Assembly: GCA_037043015.1 (NCBI GenBank)
Contig: CM073325.1
Coordinates: 17,587,001-17,651,000, forward strand
DNA: 64,000 nucleotides
From: Bryum argenteum
Lineage: Eukaryota; Streptophyta; Bryopsida; Bryales; Bryaceae
Reading direction: 5' to 3'
Position 1 is the first letter of the stretch. The number at the start of each line of letters is the position of its first letter. The translations under genes were made by a program, and so were the position numbers. Below the pieces are notes generated by a model. It was not told the DNA's origin. It saw only the letters and a list, made by a program, of their open reading frames with translations, and searched no databases. Shown in pieces: positions 24,682 to 36,221 of this stretch.

Positions 24682-27049
24682 TTGAATGCAGCCTACAAGC
24701 ATGGCCGCCTGGCAGAGGTTTCGTGCATTTCTTCTGCCACCAACAACACCATGGTTATTCCCGTATTGACCATTAGTGAAACGACCATGGACCTTGAGTA
24801 TCATAAAGCCTCGGATGGCGAGAGTGACTGCTACGAGATTACCAACTCAGCCGCGACTGCAGTAAAGGTGAGCCGAACCTTACCATGCAGGGTCATATTC
24901 CTGTTTTGAGATTATGTGCAAGTTAACATAGCTCTAGAAATTGGACATCGTATTGATTAACCCTTGATGATACAGGATGGGTCCGCAAGTGGGAAAGCCA
25001 AAGCAAGAGGCAGTCCAAAGTGTCCAATGTCGAAGTGCAAGGATACATTGGCTCAGCCAAACGGGCTGCCACTGAGGCCCCCGATGTGGTCGGAGCATAC
25101 GATGGAGTTGGAGAATCCCATCTGAAAGGAACGAGAGGCGGCATTCCATTCCACCTTCAAGTTCCGCACCAGGCAATGCATACCGACTGACCCCTGCAAA
25201 TTATCCTGTTTGGACTTTATCAAGACCCCGATGCCGGAGGCTCTGTATGCGGACTCATTGGGAGCTCGATATATCGATAAGGAACATCCTCCGGTTCTGA
25301 AGAACATGAGTGCACCAGATGTTGCTCGCATGAAGCACTCTCGCTATGGTCCAAATTTCGAAGCTCCTAGTATCGAGTTGTCACGTTCTACAAGACGACC
25401 GGAAAGTGGGAGGCACACATCTGGCACCATGCCACACTTGCTCTATAATTCCACGTACACTGCTTTTTCTGGCTGGATCGATACAACAGCTATGTCGACA
25501 ACCAGATATATCCATGCATACTGATATACGGTCGGTCTGTGACAGACTCTAACTTGATTAGTGCCTTGGAAGGATCAACTCAGCCTTCAAGGCATGTAGT
25601 TGCATGTGCAATATTTCTAAGATTATTGGTCGTTGTTGCAGGCATGACCATGGCCAAGTCTACCTTGGTAAGAGCTTGGTATCTTTCCCGAAATACTTTC
25701 TTTTTTCTGGAAGCGACAACATTTACACTTGTAGGTTTTTGAGGTTTTGAATATTAGCGAATGATCATTTCATTCAGCAATCTATTCTTGATTAGAAAGT
25801 AATAAGTTGTTTCAGGGCATGGATTTCATATGTAGGGGCATCTACAACAAAAGAAGAAGCAGCCTGGTCAGTTCTGAAAACCCTTACTGATTGAGCTTTA
25901 TACATATTGAAATGCTGATTCTTTCATGTATGCATGATTGTTGCTTACAGAAAGCTAGACTCCTGGTTACAGAACTGATTGCTGAACATGTTGATTGTAA
26001 GCATATAACAGAGTGCTTGTTGCTACCTTTGCAGGGCGTACGACAATGTTGCGCTTATGTTGAGTGGGAAACATGTGGACATCAACTTCAAACCATAAGA
26101 CTATCAAATGGAAATTTCTCATGTACTATATTGCTCACTTGCACACTGATCACTTTTAAAATATGAATACTTTACAGTCTGTTAACAAACATGAGTAGAT
26201 GGCAGCATCCTTGAAGGTTCATATGTTATTGCTACATGATACAGAAGTAGGACTATTGCGAATCGGACTGATCAGGTTAAATACTTCATCTTTCAGTTTT
26301 ACATGTCAAACCTATTTATGAAAAAAGGTAGCTATTTTGAAGTGAGCAGGGTAGTAATGGTACCAGTTTGTACTTTTCTGGAAAATAAAAAGTGATAAAG
26401 TTACAATAATATTGACCAAATTTGCTCCCTACCCACATGCTAAAGGAATTCTTGAGAAAGGGCGAGCAAAAAAAGAACCAAGTTTGGGTCATTTTTGAGT
26501 GAATTTTACCCAAAAGCAATTACAGCACTTTGACCGTGAATATCTCCATGATTGATAGAATTCCACCAACATTATCAATGTGCATTTGAAGGCTTTATAC
26601 ATGTATTTACATAATTGATGTGTGAATTTGTACTATCCCCCCTTATAAAACATAAACTTTGTACTTTTGTGTTTTTTTGGGAGACTGTAACATACTGTGA
26701 AAAAGGTGTAAAAGTACAAATTTAGAAGTGTTGCCTATATTCTTTGAAGTGAAGTACAATGGATTTATAATATTCATAAGTAATGTCATCATCGGCCCTA
26801 AAAAAATTAGTACTTTAGGATTGAGATCACTTCTAAACCGGGCTTGAAGTTGGTTACTCCCTGAAAAAACAGATTGTGACGTACTAAGTGTTCCACCCTA
26901 GCATGCTTTTGCCCTTAAGCTGAAAGATAACTCTATTATCATCTACGATCTTGATTGACTTGCGGGAGTCTGAAGTGGGCAGTGAACTCTACATATGCTT
27001 GAAGGGAGATTATCTTGGGGCCTACCCTACTGAAGACGATGCAGCCAGG
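24682..27049 (+). pseudogene. AP2/ERF-domain gene, diverged or decayed
   Basis: Scattered plus-strand exons carry pieces of AP2 DNA-binding domains. At 25371 YRVVTFYKTTGKWEAHIW matches the first half of an AP2 repeat. At about 25829 YVGASTTKEEAAW, spliced to an exon at 26035 that begins AYDNVALMLSGKHVDINF, gives the second half. At about 26958-27048 GSELYICLKGDYLGAYP then TEDDAAR looks like part of another repeat, ending at a GT donor. Possible upstream exons are 24682-24868 and from 24976. The exon borders are plausible, but no full in-phase model could be built and several frames stop early. It is either a pseudogene or a fast-evolving relative of AINTEGUMENTA-type regulators. Confidence 0.5.
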
Positions 27050-28498
27050 TACACAGCCGACATACTGTAACTTGAAAATTAATTTCTTTGCTACTATCAT
27101 TCACTGTATCATTCTTTTCTCATATCATAATGATGATCACAAGTCGACAATGCACCTCGCCGCCAATTCTATCAACAATTCAGCATGCAAGCTTTTGTAT
27201 TTTACTTTATATCTATAAGGAATCATGTATAAGGAAATGGATACCTTCATGCATTATTATTGGTTCCATTGAGCCTTGCCCGTGATGGGAGGGTTTTGCA
27301 AGTTCCTTTCAAGTTAAAACTAAGAATTAATGGCCAAGGAGTTTCCTTCCCTTATCATACTTAGAGCACTATGCCAAAATTTCTATCATTGGCCCTTCAA
27401 ATTGGCCATGTTGTTGCCATTAAATGCCTTCAGTTGGTTGAGTCGTTGAGAGGAAAGGGTGGCATTGAGCTAGCTATTCAACTTAAGTTGGGCACCTTTC
27501 GTTAGTGAGGCAAGCCTCACTATTAGAGTTGGTGACTATCCTTCAATTAGTGTAAAATACTATGATTGACCCCACAATCTACGTTAGAAATTATCTCAAA
27601 AACATTAATTTTATATTTATACCCTAAATAATCAACTTTATGAGAAAAGCCGTGAAGTTTGACCATGAGTACTTTTGGAGTATTTTGCTAGGCTCTGATT
27701 TTTACACCGTGGTGTACTTTTATCCTTACACATTTTTGACAGTTTTTGACCTTTAAGAGGTAGCGAGGGCAAAAATTTCTAACCCACATTTCAAAAATAT
27801 TGTGGTTTTGAATGACTATTGAAGAATATTTGGTTGAAGACAAATTCTTTTCAACCACCGTTCAAGAACATCTGAATGTTTTTGAGTTCATGTTGAGAAA
27901 TATTTGCCCCTCATTGCATTTCATAGGTCGAAAATTGTGAGAGATCTATGTTACTTACGGCTTCTTGAACACCCCAGAATGTGCTATTTTAGCGGAATAA
28001 TGCCTTTATATCGAATTTCAAGTTTCTTCTTGTGTGTTAGGAAATTGATATGAATCTTTTTTTTTAAGTAACAATCAATTATTAATAGATTGTTGCATAT
28101 ATTATCCTTATTGTACTTATATGTGGTGGATTTTTAAGTTTTACAATGTAGAGAAGCTTCAAAATATTTCGAAGAGATGAAGAAAAATGAAAAATACTTG
28201 ACAAGGTGATCTTCACGAGTGTTCTTTGAGTGTACACTCAGGCATGTGAGGGGTAAGCATTTGTAGCAGCTACCAAGGAGCTTTGAGGAGGGGTACAGTA
28301 GCCCCATAGTTTTAAAGTTCCGGTTTAAATTGCCAAAGAGTATGGGGTATGCCCTTAGAGTAATTTTTATTATCAACATCTTGTCCTCTTTGTCAAGACA
28401 TGATGCAGTTGTCCTATGTGTGAGATGTGGTCACAAGGGTTCGAACCTTTCAAGCTAACAAATGTTGTCAATTTCAACATGGATCAATCTTGGTATTC
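27050..28498. other. Intergenic, no gene recognised
   Basis: AT-rich sequence. Wording near 28390-28500 (CATGATGCAGTTGTCCTATGT) recurs in diverged form near 37640-37760, so a dispersed repeat is present. Nothing else was recognised. Confidence 0.45.
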
Positions 28499-28612
28499 GA
28501 GACACTTCTTAGCATCTTCTAATGGGTTCAATTCTTTTTGGCCAAGTTTTACAAGGAGACACTTCTTAGCATCTTCTAATGAGTTCAATTCTTTTTGGCC
28601 AATTTTTACAAG
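28499..28612. repeat. Two-copy tandem repeat, 57-bp unit
   Basis: Two adjacent units beginning GAGACACTTCTTAGCATC are nearly identical. They lie just left of snRNA duplication copy B. Confidence 0.85.
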
Positions 28613-28909
28613 TGTACTTTTCTTGTTTAATCCAAGCCCCTATGTCTCTCCTCAGGAGTCAGGCTTCCAAATACTTTCTCTGGCCTCTTTACTTATCTCA
28701 GAAGAATGCAATCTCGAGATAAATTTGGACATCATTTTCATTCCATATCAGAAGAATGCAATCTCAGGATTATTTCGCACATTATTTTCATGACATTCTT
28801 GTTGGGATGGGGATGTGTCTGTTCAATTTACCGGTCCCTGTTAACTCACAACAACCAGGCACTATAAAATCATCTACTATGGAGGAATCCGAATTTAGGG
28901 GATAGGTTG

Positions 28910-29032
28910 ATGGGCCCCGGTAAGGGGGCAGTCCAAAGAATGGGGTATGCCGGTGAGTGTACCCAGCGCACGGTATTCTTTAGTAAAAGGCGAAAGAATA
29001 GTTCGCTCTGTGCTGAGCACCCGGCTCCGTGA
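28910..29032 (-). ncRNA. U5: U5 spliceosomal snRNA, copy 2
   Basis: Loop I (CGCCTTTTACTAAAG) and its stems match copy 1, and the 3' hairpin is intact. The Sm site reads ATTCTTTGG, with a C inside the uridine run, which may weaken Sm binding. Expression therefore seems less certain than for copy 1. The upstream TATA-like box and USE-like element are retained. Confidence 0.87.
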
Positions 29033-29054
29033 TCTGAAATTTCTTCGGTGCGGG

Positions 29055-29104
29055 TTGTTATACGCAGTCAATGTAAGTGGAAGCGGCAATAACTATGGGG
29101 TATG
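29055..29104 (-). promoter_or_regulatory. snRNA promoter of U5 copy 2
   Basis: The same arrangement as copy 1: TACCCCATAGT near 29103-29093 and TATAAC near 29062-29056 on the minus strand. The region is nearly identical to copy 1. Confidence 0.58.
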
Positions 29105-29558
29105 CAGTAACCGACTTCCTTGTGTAATGTACTCTTTGTCCTTCCCAGCATTGTCTGTTCCATCGCCTTCCTAACGCAGCGCAAAGTTACCATCACTTCA
29201 GCCTGACGCAGCTTTAGCATCTTCCCACTTCTCTCAACACTTCGCAAAATCTGCCTCTTGTCAGCGCTCCCAAGGTATTGCACATGCCATTAAATTGTTT
29301 CTTTTGTTGACCCGATCAATGTATCAATTAACATGAACAGAAGCGAACGTCTGCTTGGCAATGAGAGATTGCTAGATTGCCGTTGCACTCACTGACGAAG
29401 CACGAGCTCAAGGTAGTAATTACTTTTCCCTTCTCTCGAATCATTTCCCTACGGTTTGAACTTCACCAATTGGAAGCTTAACCTCAACTTATGTTCACTT
29501 CTAGTTACTCCACTTTATGTTTCTGTTCACCTCTAGTTACTCCACTTTATGTTTCGAT

Positions 29559-29720
29559 TGGGTAGGGGCCGCGCGAACGCGAGCCCCCACTGCCACAAAT
29601 TATGACGTGTGTGCCTCCCGTAGGAAGACACTAGAGTTGTCCGGCCCGGAGTGCAATGGGGCAGACTCCTCTAGGCCATTCACCTTCCTGATCGTGGATC
29701 GACCCCGCCCAGGTAAGTGA
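29559..29720 (-). ncRNA. U1: U1 spliceosomal snRNA, copy 2
   Basis: All U1 landmarks are present on the minus strand: ACTTACCTGG at the 5' end, GATCAGGAAGG in loop I, ATTGCACTCC in loop II, Sm site ATAATTTGTGG, and the fully paired GGGGC-stem 3' hairpin. The length is 162 nt. As in copy 1, the first two bases read TC and not AT. Confidence 0.94.
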
Positions 29721-29784
29721 GATCTGTAACGCACGTCGGGCTCTTTCAATGCCTGAGACAATCCATGATCAGCCAATCGTTGTG

Positions 29785-29796
29785 GGACATTGTTAT
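29785..29796 (-). promoter_or_regulatory. USE-like element of U1 copy 2
   Basis: GTCCCACAACG-like sequence on the minus strand is at the same distance from U1 as in copy 1. The TATA-like box is poorer here (TTGAAAGAG). Confidence 0.5.
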
Positions 29797-30356
29797 GATC
29801 CAATCTTTATATGCTTGTGCTCGAAATCCGACAGCTTATGAAGTAAAACCACTCATTCAGAGCAGAGATCAGCGACTATTGATAAGACGTTTTGCAATTC
29901 CGTGTTTTTCTCTCTTGTGTATGTTGATCATAGTTTCTCTGATTTCTTGACTTCGAATTCCAACTCAGTCTCATACCAGCAAGGATACCGCCCTGTAAGC
30001 TTCGGTGACACTGGTTGCTGCAACTTCAGGTAATTGCTGTGACACGACTGGGCCCTGGAGCTCGCGCCACCGCAAACCTCCACACCGCACCATATCAGCA
30101 CCCATCGTCGTTCTGGAGGAACTTGGAGAATCATAAGACAAGAATCTTTTAAAATTACAGAGCATGAACATGAACTGCACTGACAGAGGATTTACCCCAA
30201 AGGAGCAAAAGCTAGTCTATTTCTCAGTCCTAATGATGAATGTCACAGAGAATTCTCAGTACCTGAGATTGATGCATATGTGCGAACAAGTGGGGACCGA
30301 ACATGAGGAATGCTTTAGTTCGATGCAGATTGCTCTAAATTATGAGTTATATTAAT

Positions 30357-30400
30357 GAGCCCCTTCACCGGCGGCATGCCGGTAGGTGCATAAGCTAGAT
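30357..30400 (-). pseudogene. Short U5 snRNA 3' relic
   Basis: About 40 bp corresponding to the 3' hairpin and the GCCGG stem side of the U5 relic in copy A. The rest has been lost. It marks the right edge of the duplicated block. Confidence 0.6.
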
Positions 30401-32091
30401 AGTTAGGCTAATAATAAGCTTTGGTTTCCCCTAATTGGATGTGATAGATTGAAATGTCCGATTCGTGATTTGCTTAAGATGGATGACAATCGATAGTTCG
30501 ACCATACACACTTTATTCCTTGGATTAGATCAAAACGGCTATTTCCTTGAAACAAAAATTATTTATTTTCTAATGAAATAATGAGAATGAAGTTTTGAAA
30601 TCAATAGAATTGTACCGTTTTATTATTAGTATTTGAGATTTAATATAATTTAATTGGCTAAAATCAAATGTTATATGGTTAAATTAGAAAAAGACCACTA
30701 ATCATTTAAGAATAATTATTGCCAATACTAGCAGAGAGGGCTCACAATAGGCTGATAAGCCCTTCATGAGCCCTCCCTCAGCCTCATGCATGTGCACGGT
30801 CTATCATCCTTAATTCAGTATAAGATGACCATTGGACTTTGACACAATGGAATTTTTTTTGTAGAGTAGTTTGTTACATACAATTATTGGATTTTAACCC
30901 TAAGCGCATCTTGTGCTAAATAATCACACATTAGATGAAACTTTGGAATAGCCATAGATTTTTCATTTAGAGTTTGGATGAAAGTTGTTGAGGTGGACCC
31001 TTGATCATGTCTAGTTCAAATAGAATATGCAAATTCATCCAAATTGTTATGGATTTATGGCATGTATTCCCTTCAAGGAAAGTTGTTATTGAGGTTTTGT
31101 AACATGAGGCATGTTTGACCATTGCAAGCCAATTATTCAAAAACAAACTAGTTAATTTTGTATCTTTTTAATACGATTTTGGTTCTTTTTACACACTTAA
31201 GATCTTATGATGAAGCTCAACAACTCTTTAGTAAAAAATTCTTCAATTGGATATTTATATTTTAGTATAATAGATTTTGGATAAGCAATGGTACTCAAAT
31301 GCTCTGTTCAGACCTTGTGATAAATGTATAAAACATGTCAATGATTGGGCACATTCAAAAAACAAACTAGATAAATAAACCTTTGTATAACACACATGTG
31401 AGAATGTTTTTTTGGATTCATGAAAAAATTATCCAAAGTTAGTGAGGGAAATTTGAGCTATCCTTCAATCTCAATATTTAGTTCGTTCTTGACCAAACAA
31501 AGTAGAAGTTTAAGCTTTCGTATGCTTGTAGGCAATAAATAATCTAATTTCATTGCTTTGCATTTTTGCCTTTGGACAACCTATGCCTTCATTGCCTTGT
31601 TTGTGAATATTTTCTATGTTCTATATCTATATAATAAAAGAATATAAGATCCACTGTGCTTGAGGGGCGCAACTATAGGGTTTACAATGATAGGACTCAT
31701 GGGTAATCTTATAGAGAGGAATGGGTGTTATATTACAGAGGATTGGGTTTAAAAACGGGTAGTGTTATTTCCAAATACCTCTTCCTAATTTTTTTGTCCT
31801 GCCGAACTGATAGGTTCCTCAGATGATAAGGTGAATAGGTGATTAAGTGATTAGGTGATTATTTAAGAGTCAACTTTACTTTTTCTAATATTAATACGAT
31901 TTTAAAGATTCAGGCACTTGATTTTTTTTACTAAAAGTTTGTGACTCTTCACACATCATACATTTTAAATTATATTCTTGTGATAAAATCCTTCATCAAA
32001 CTTTACATATGCATTAAGAGAATTAAGGATCACTATAAAATACAGTTCTAAGTTCTCGAATCCTCAAGAAGCATGTACAGTTGATTTTAAT
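30401..32091. other. Intergenic, AT-rich
   Basis: No gene is recognised. The phrase GGATGTGATAGATTGAAATG at about 30439 recurs (with two changes) near 39682. Text near 30950-31200 resembles the interior of the TTAA-flanked element at 37764-38736, so an old relative of that element may lie here. Confidence 0.4.
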
Positions 32092-32540
32092 CAGGTAGCA
32101 ATCGATTGATATTCGAAGTTTGAAATATCAGACTGTGATGAAGAAGACAAACTCCAGCAACTTCCTACCCAACACCTGCACACTCTTTCGGAGCACGAAA
32201 CAAGCCCCCATTCGAAGAGAGTCAGTCTAACTGCAAGTGGTGTGGAAGTGGTGTACAGCTTCACCTTCCATGGTTTCACAATCGCTCACTTCAAGAGGTG
32301 CTGGAGTGGAATTTCAGCATCTGAAATGAGGATGATCTTGAGATTGCATGGCATGGCTCATCTCTTCACACACATTCAAAAGCCGTCTTAATAATATCTA
32401 AAGTTTTCAAACCTCAGGTTGTGATCAAGGAGGAGTTTTTCAGCAAGTGCGTGCCAGACACCTGCACGAGTGTTTGGAGCACATTAAAACCCCTGTGTGA
32501 AGAAAGAGTCGGCGTGATTGAGCTGCGTACTGGTGCTTGA
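32092..32540. repeat. Diverged duplicated segment
   Basis: Two diverged stretches (about 32150-32260 and 32440-32535) share GACACCTGCAC / CAACACCTGCAC, TTTGGAGCAC / TTCGGAGCAC, and AAGA(G/A)AGTC wording. This is an old local duplication. No protein was recognised. Confidence 0.5.
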
Positions 32541-32717
32541 TCAGAATGCACCGGAGGAGGCTACTCTAACTCTGACACGAGCGGTGGGTCAAACGGGCGA
32601 ATGATTTTCTTGCATGGCTGCATTCGCAGAGTGCTCCCCCTCCTCACCATATCCCTCCTCCCTCTCATCTCTCTTCCTCTCTCATGATCGACTCCTGTAA
32701 GTCCAACACCATTACAG

Positions 32718-32992
32718 CTTGCTCGCACTTCTCTGTCTCTCCCTCTCACCACACCGATTATTTTGCCTAAGTAAGACCAACACAACATAATTTTCTCGTG
32801 CCGTGCTCGCGTCTCTCTCCCTCTCACACACCAATTTTCACGGTCTCTTATTACCTTTTACCCAAGTCAGACGAGCAGCACTATTTTCTTGCACTTGCGC
32901 TCCTCCTGTCTCTCTTCCTCTCACCTATTTGCACAATTCAGACTAGCACAGCACAACTGGCGATGCACTCCTCCCGTCTTTCTTGCAACTGA
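32718..32992. repeat. Degenerate tandem repeat, about 90-bp unit, three copies
   Basis: Each unit has TCTCTCTCCCTCTCAC-like pyrimidine text followed by CCAAGTCAGAC / TAAGTAAGACC and CAGCAC(T/A)A-like wording. It may be a low-complexity leader of the candidate gene that follows. Confidence 0.55.
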
Positions 32993-33550
32993 CCATGTAA
33001 CTTACAGCTTGACAACTTCCTCTTGCTCAGGAGGAGCAATCGGTAAGTCGATTAACTTCTGGGCTGTGTTGATTTACGAATCGTGTAGCTAGGATGATCT
33101 CACAGTTGCCTTTTCTGCCCAACTTGATGGCAATACCTCTGCTCAAGAAGAAGAAACTAGTCTGGTTGAGGTTAGTAGTGTCTTCCGCGATGACACTGTT
33201 GGTAATCTAGTTTGGAGATGACTCTGTCGATCACCGTCTGAGAATCACCGTCTGAAATCTCCCTCGAGGGTTTCGTTAAGTTTTTCAAGCATTCTATTTT
33301 TTCGACGGATCGTCTGAAAATGGTCGGTGTAGAAGGTCTGGCCGAACTCTAGATCGAAGCATTCGTAGAAGATGATGTATTTGTGTGTGATCTTTCCATT
33401 TGTTGTACATTGTATTTGTTGGACTGAGCACAGTTTGTGTTGTATAATCCCGAGAGATGGGAGGGTTTCCTTCGATCACTGTCACACGAACGACTCAACA
33501 GGTTGGTTTCCGGTGGTGGCTTGCTGAGTTTGTAGAGTCCGTTTTTGCAG

Positions 33551-35152
33551 GTACAGGGCTCTAAGCCTGTAAGTTTCGAGGTGAACGAAAACTCTCGTAA
33601 ACTGCACGAAGCAGAAATGGTGCACGATTCTCCAAGCGAGTCCAACGTGCACGTGCAAGAATTCCTTAGCACCAAAAGTGAGGGACTTGGATCACGTAAG
33701 TTCCTCTTCATACTACAATTCGGTCTTTTCTTGTTCAGGCTCTGAAAGGTGATTGAATTACATGATGAGCACTAAGAGTTCTGATTCAAGCTTGTCCAGA
33801 GAGCAGATCGATCACCCTCAAACTTCCGTCTGATGTTAAACTGTGGGAACACATTCATGTTGTGACTGCTTTCAGTGATCCAACACTTCCAGAAAGGCAC
33901 AGGCGTTTATACTGCGGTAAGTTCATCTCTTGTATTCTACGATTCCCGAACTACCCATTGATTGTCTAGACTAAACAATGGGATGTTGTCTTCATTGTTT
34001 CTCTGGACGTTTGAAACTTGGATTTGTTTGAACGTTCGAGGCTCAGTTTGTTTGACGGTCAATACTCAATTTGTGTGAACTTTTTAAACATTAGCCATCC
34101 TCAATCGCTGATAGTGAAATCAGAAAGTCTGCAGTTAACGTTTCTCAACGTACATATCACCAGGTATGAAAGAAGGACGAGAAGATTCATGCACACAGTC
34201 CACGATCCCAACGAGCTTAAAAACGGAGGCTAATGTGGGTAGGATGCAGCCACCCAGCAAAGGCAAGGTCAGGCGGACGTGTACGCAAGATCACATTGCT
34301 GAAAGCTCCAGGCGCCTAACACGCTCTGTTGCCCATTAGCGAGCACATTCTGAAACCACGACAAACCGTCCAAGCAATCAGATTCCTGTTGCAGCTCCCA
34401 AGAATGTGCCGCCGACTACGCTTCTGCAAGCTCGTAAGGTGTCGCGGCTCAATGAACGCGCCACTCCGCAAGCTCCCAAGGTGCTCAAACAGACTGCCCC
34501 ACGGATTCAGCAGGCTCAAACGACTAACCTGCCGAGCAGCACAATTCCTGTGGCAGCTCCCAAGAGAGTGCAGCGGACTACTCTTCAGCACGCTCCTAAT
34601 TAGGTGCAGCTGCTCAACGAGGTCGCCATTCCGCAAGCTTCCAAGGTGCTCCAGAAGACTCCCCAATCGATTCGGCAAGCTCCCAAGGTTGGTCAGACCA
34701 GTGAGGAACCCGTTCGGCAAGCTCCCAAGTTTCGGCAGCCTAAACAGCGAGCCATTCGGCAGGTTCCTGTGTTCCAGCAATTGATTGAGGAAGCCATCCG
34801 CCAAAAGCAACTTTCTCAAGAATGCTCAACCTCAGCGAATCAGTTGGAGATTCATCCAGTATCGCAGTCACAGATCAATCTGGCTGCTGCCACAGCTGCC
34901 TTGGACGAGTTTGGTACTGCAATGTCTGAGGTTCATCGTGCATCCTATTTGCAGAACTCCAGGAACGAAGAGCCTGGTTGCTCCTGCCCCTGAAGCTATT
35001 CCGGCCCCTGAAGCTGCTGTTGAAGCTGTTCCGGCCCCTGAAGCTGCTGTTGCGGCCCCTGAAGCTGCCCCTGCTGAGCCTTGCAACAAGAAGAAGAAGC
35101 TCCTCGATTCGAATCAGGAGCTGGGTGATTCAAGCACTAAGTCGTGTAAAGG
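33551..35152 (+). other. Candidate multi-exon gene or pseudogene with Pro/Ala-rich repeats
   Basis: Several open stretches bounded by good splice-like sites suggest exons: 33551-33695 (VQGSKPVSFEVNE...), 33876-33916, a long stretch from about 34166, and an end at 35152 with a strong GTAAGT donor. The long stretch contains spaced repeats of RQAPK / PQAPKVL type, and near its end PAPEAAV repeats and a basic KKKK. Read as one frame, the long stretch meets two amber codons (near 34337 and 34601) and one frame change. No family is recognised. It could be a decaying gene or a set of misread exons. Confidence 0.3.
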
Positions 35153-35786
35153 GTAAGTAACTCAATCTACTTGGACTGGTTTAGCAAAAAGCAAATCTCA
35201 GTTGCATTTAAGCTCCATGTTCGGTCTGCTCAGCAGTCTTTGTTATGCTCTGTGATTTGAATTCGTCTCTTGTTGATGAACATATTGCCTCAAGTGCAGA
35301 GACCGTGAAGTCGAGGAGGGTGCTAAGACACTCGTTCTCCTCAAAGGAGCGATCAGGTCGGACTGCTTGAAGATAGGAACAATTAGATGTAAAGATATTG
35401 GATAAATCTCATGCAATGTGTAACCTTCCAGTTAGTTGTGACCAAGGTGACCTCTGTAGATGGTTTGGTGCCAAGTGACATATTGTATGTAAGAATCGTA
35501 TGTGCAATAAAGTTTTTGTATGCATCTTCAATAGGTTATGGGTGCCACCTTACGCTACGTATTAAAGTAATTGGTTAGTAATACGTCTCCAAACAATTGT
35601 TCTTGGTTTGCAGGCTTTGAGCCTATTCCACAAGGCTCGTGGAATGTTTTACTTAGTCGCAGATGATCAAGAGTTATATGTTTGAGGTATTGGTGATATC
35701 TTAGTTACTTCAATCCTACGTGGTCGTACTTGATATCTATGAATCTTATTTGTCATTTTGTAAATTCTTCCAAGAACCATAGTGGG
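35153..35786. other. Intergenic
   Basis: No gene or structure recognised. It ends at the TTAA target duplication of the next element. Confidence 0.45.
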
Positions 35787-35790
35787 TTAA

Positions 35791-36217
35791 CCCTTAAGTG
35801 CCCACAGTGTCGTTTTTCGACATTCTGGATGTGAGGCTCCGTCTTTGGTGCACAACCCCGTTTTCATGCCATCGATTTTTCATCCGCCGTTTTTTTTGCC
35901 CAACTCTTCGGTGGGTTTACTCTACTCCCTCCTTGGGTAAATAGTAAAAACCTTGATCCTCAATTTGTGAGAGTGGGCGAAAGAGATTTTGCATGAAAGT
36001 TTTGGTGGTGTGATCTTCACCCCTTTTTTGCATGGATCTTGAAATCCATAGCTCCAAATGGCATGCAACTTGACGGTCATACTAATTGCTATGCTCCAAA
36101 GAAGATCCTACGGTTGGATTTTCCATTTTTATCTTTTATTTGTTTTTACGCAGTTTTGGAAAAATCAGCGGTATTACCAACTTTTAGGAGCTTTACCCCC
36201 CCTTGGGCGTTTAGGGG
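35791..36217. mobile_element. Non-autonomous TTAA-flanked element, copy 1 (piggyBac-like)
   Basis: The 427-bp element is flanked by TTAA on both sides (35787-35790 and 36218-36221). The left end reads CCCTTAAGTGCCCA; the reversed right end reads CCCCTAAACGCCCA. TTAA duplications with ends starting CCC are the hallmark of piggyBac transposons. The left subterminal text (GTGTCGTTTTTCGACATTCT) is shared with copy 2. No transposase is present. Confidence 0.72.
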
Positions 36218-36221
36218 TTAA

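Larger units (their letters stand above)
28615..30400. repeat. Segmental duplication, copy B (U5-U1-psiU5 block)
   Basis: It is collinear with 20160-22025. The trailing U5 relic is reduced to a short piece here, and the spacers differ by indels. Together with the third pair near 44 kb, this shows repeated spread of a U1-U5 unit within about 24 kb. Confidence 0.88.
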
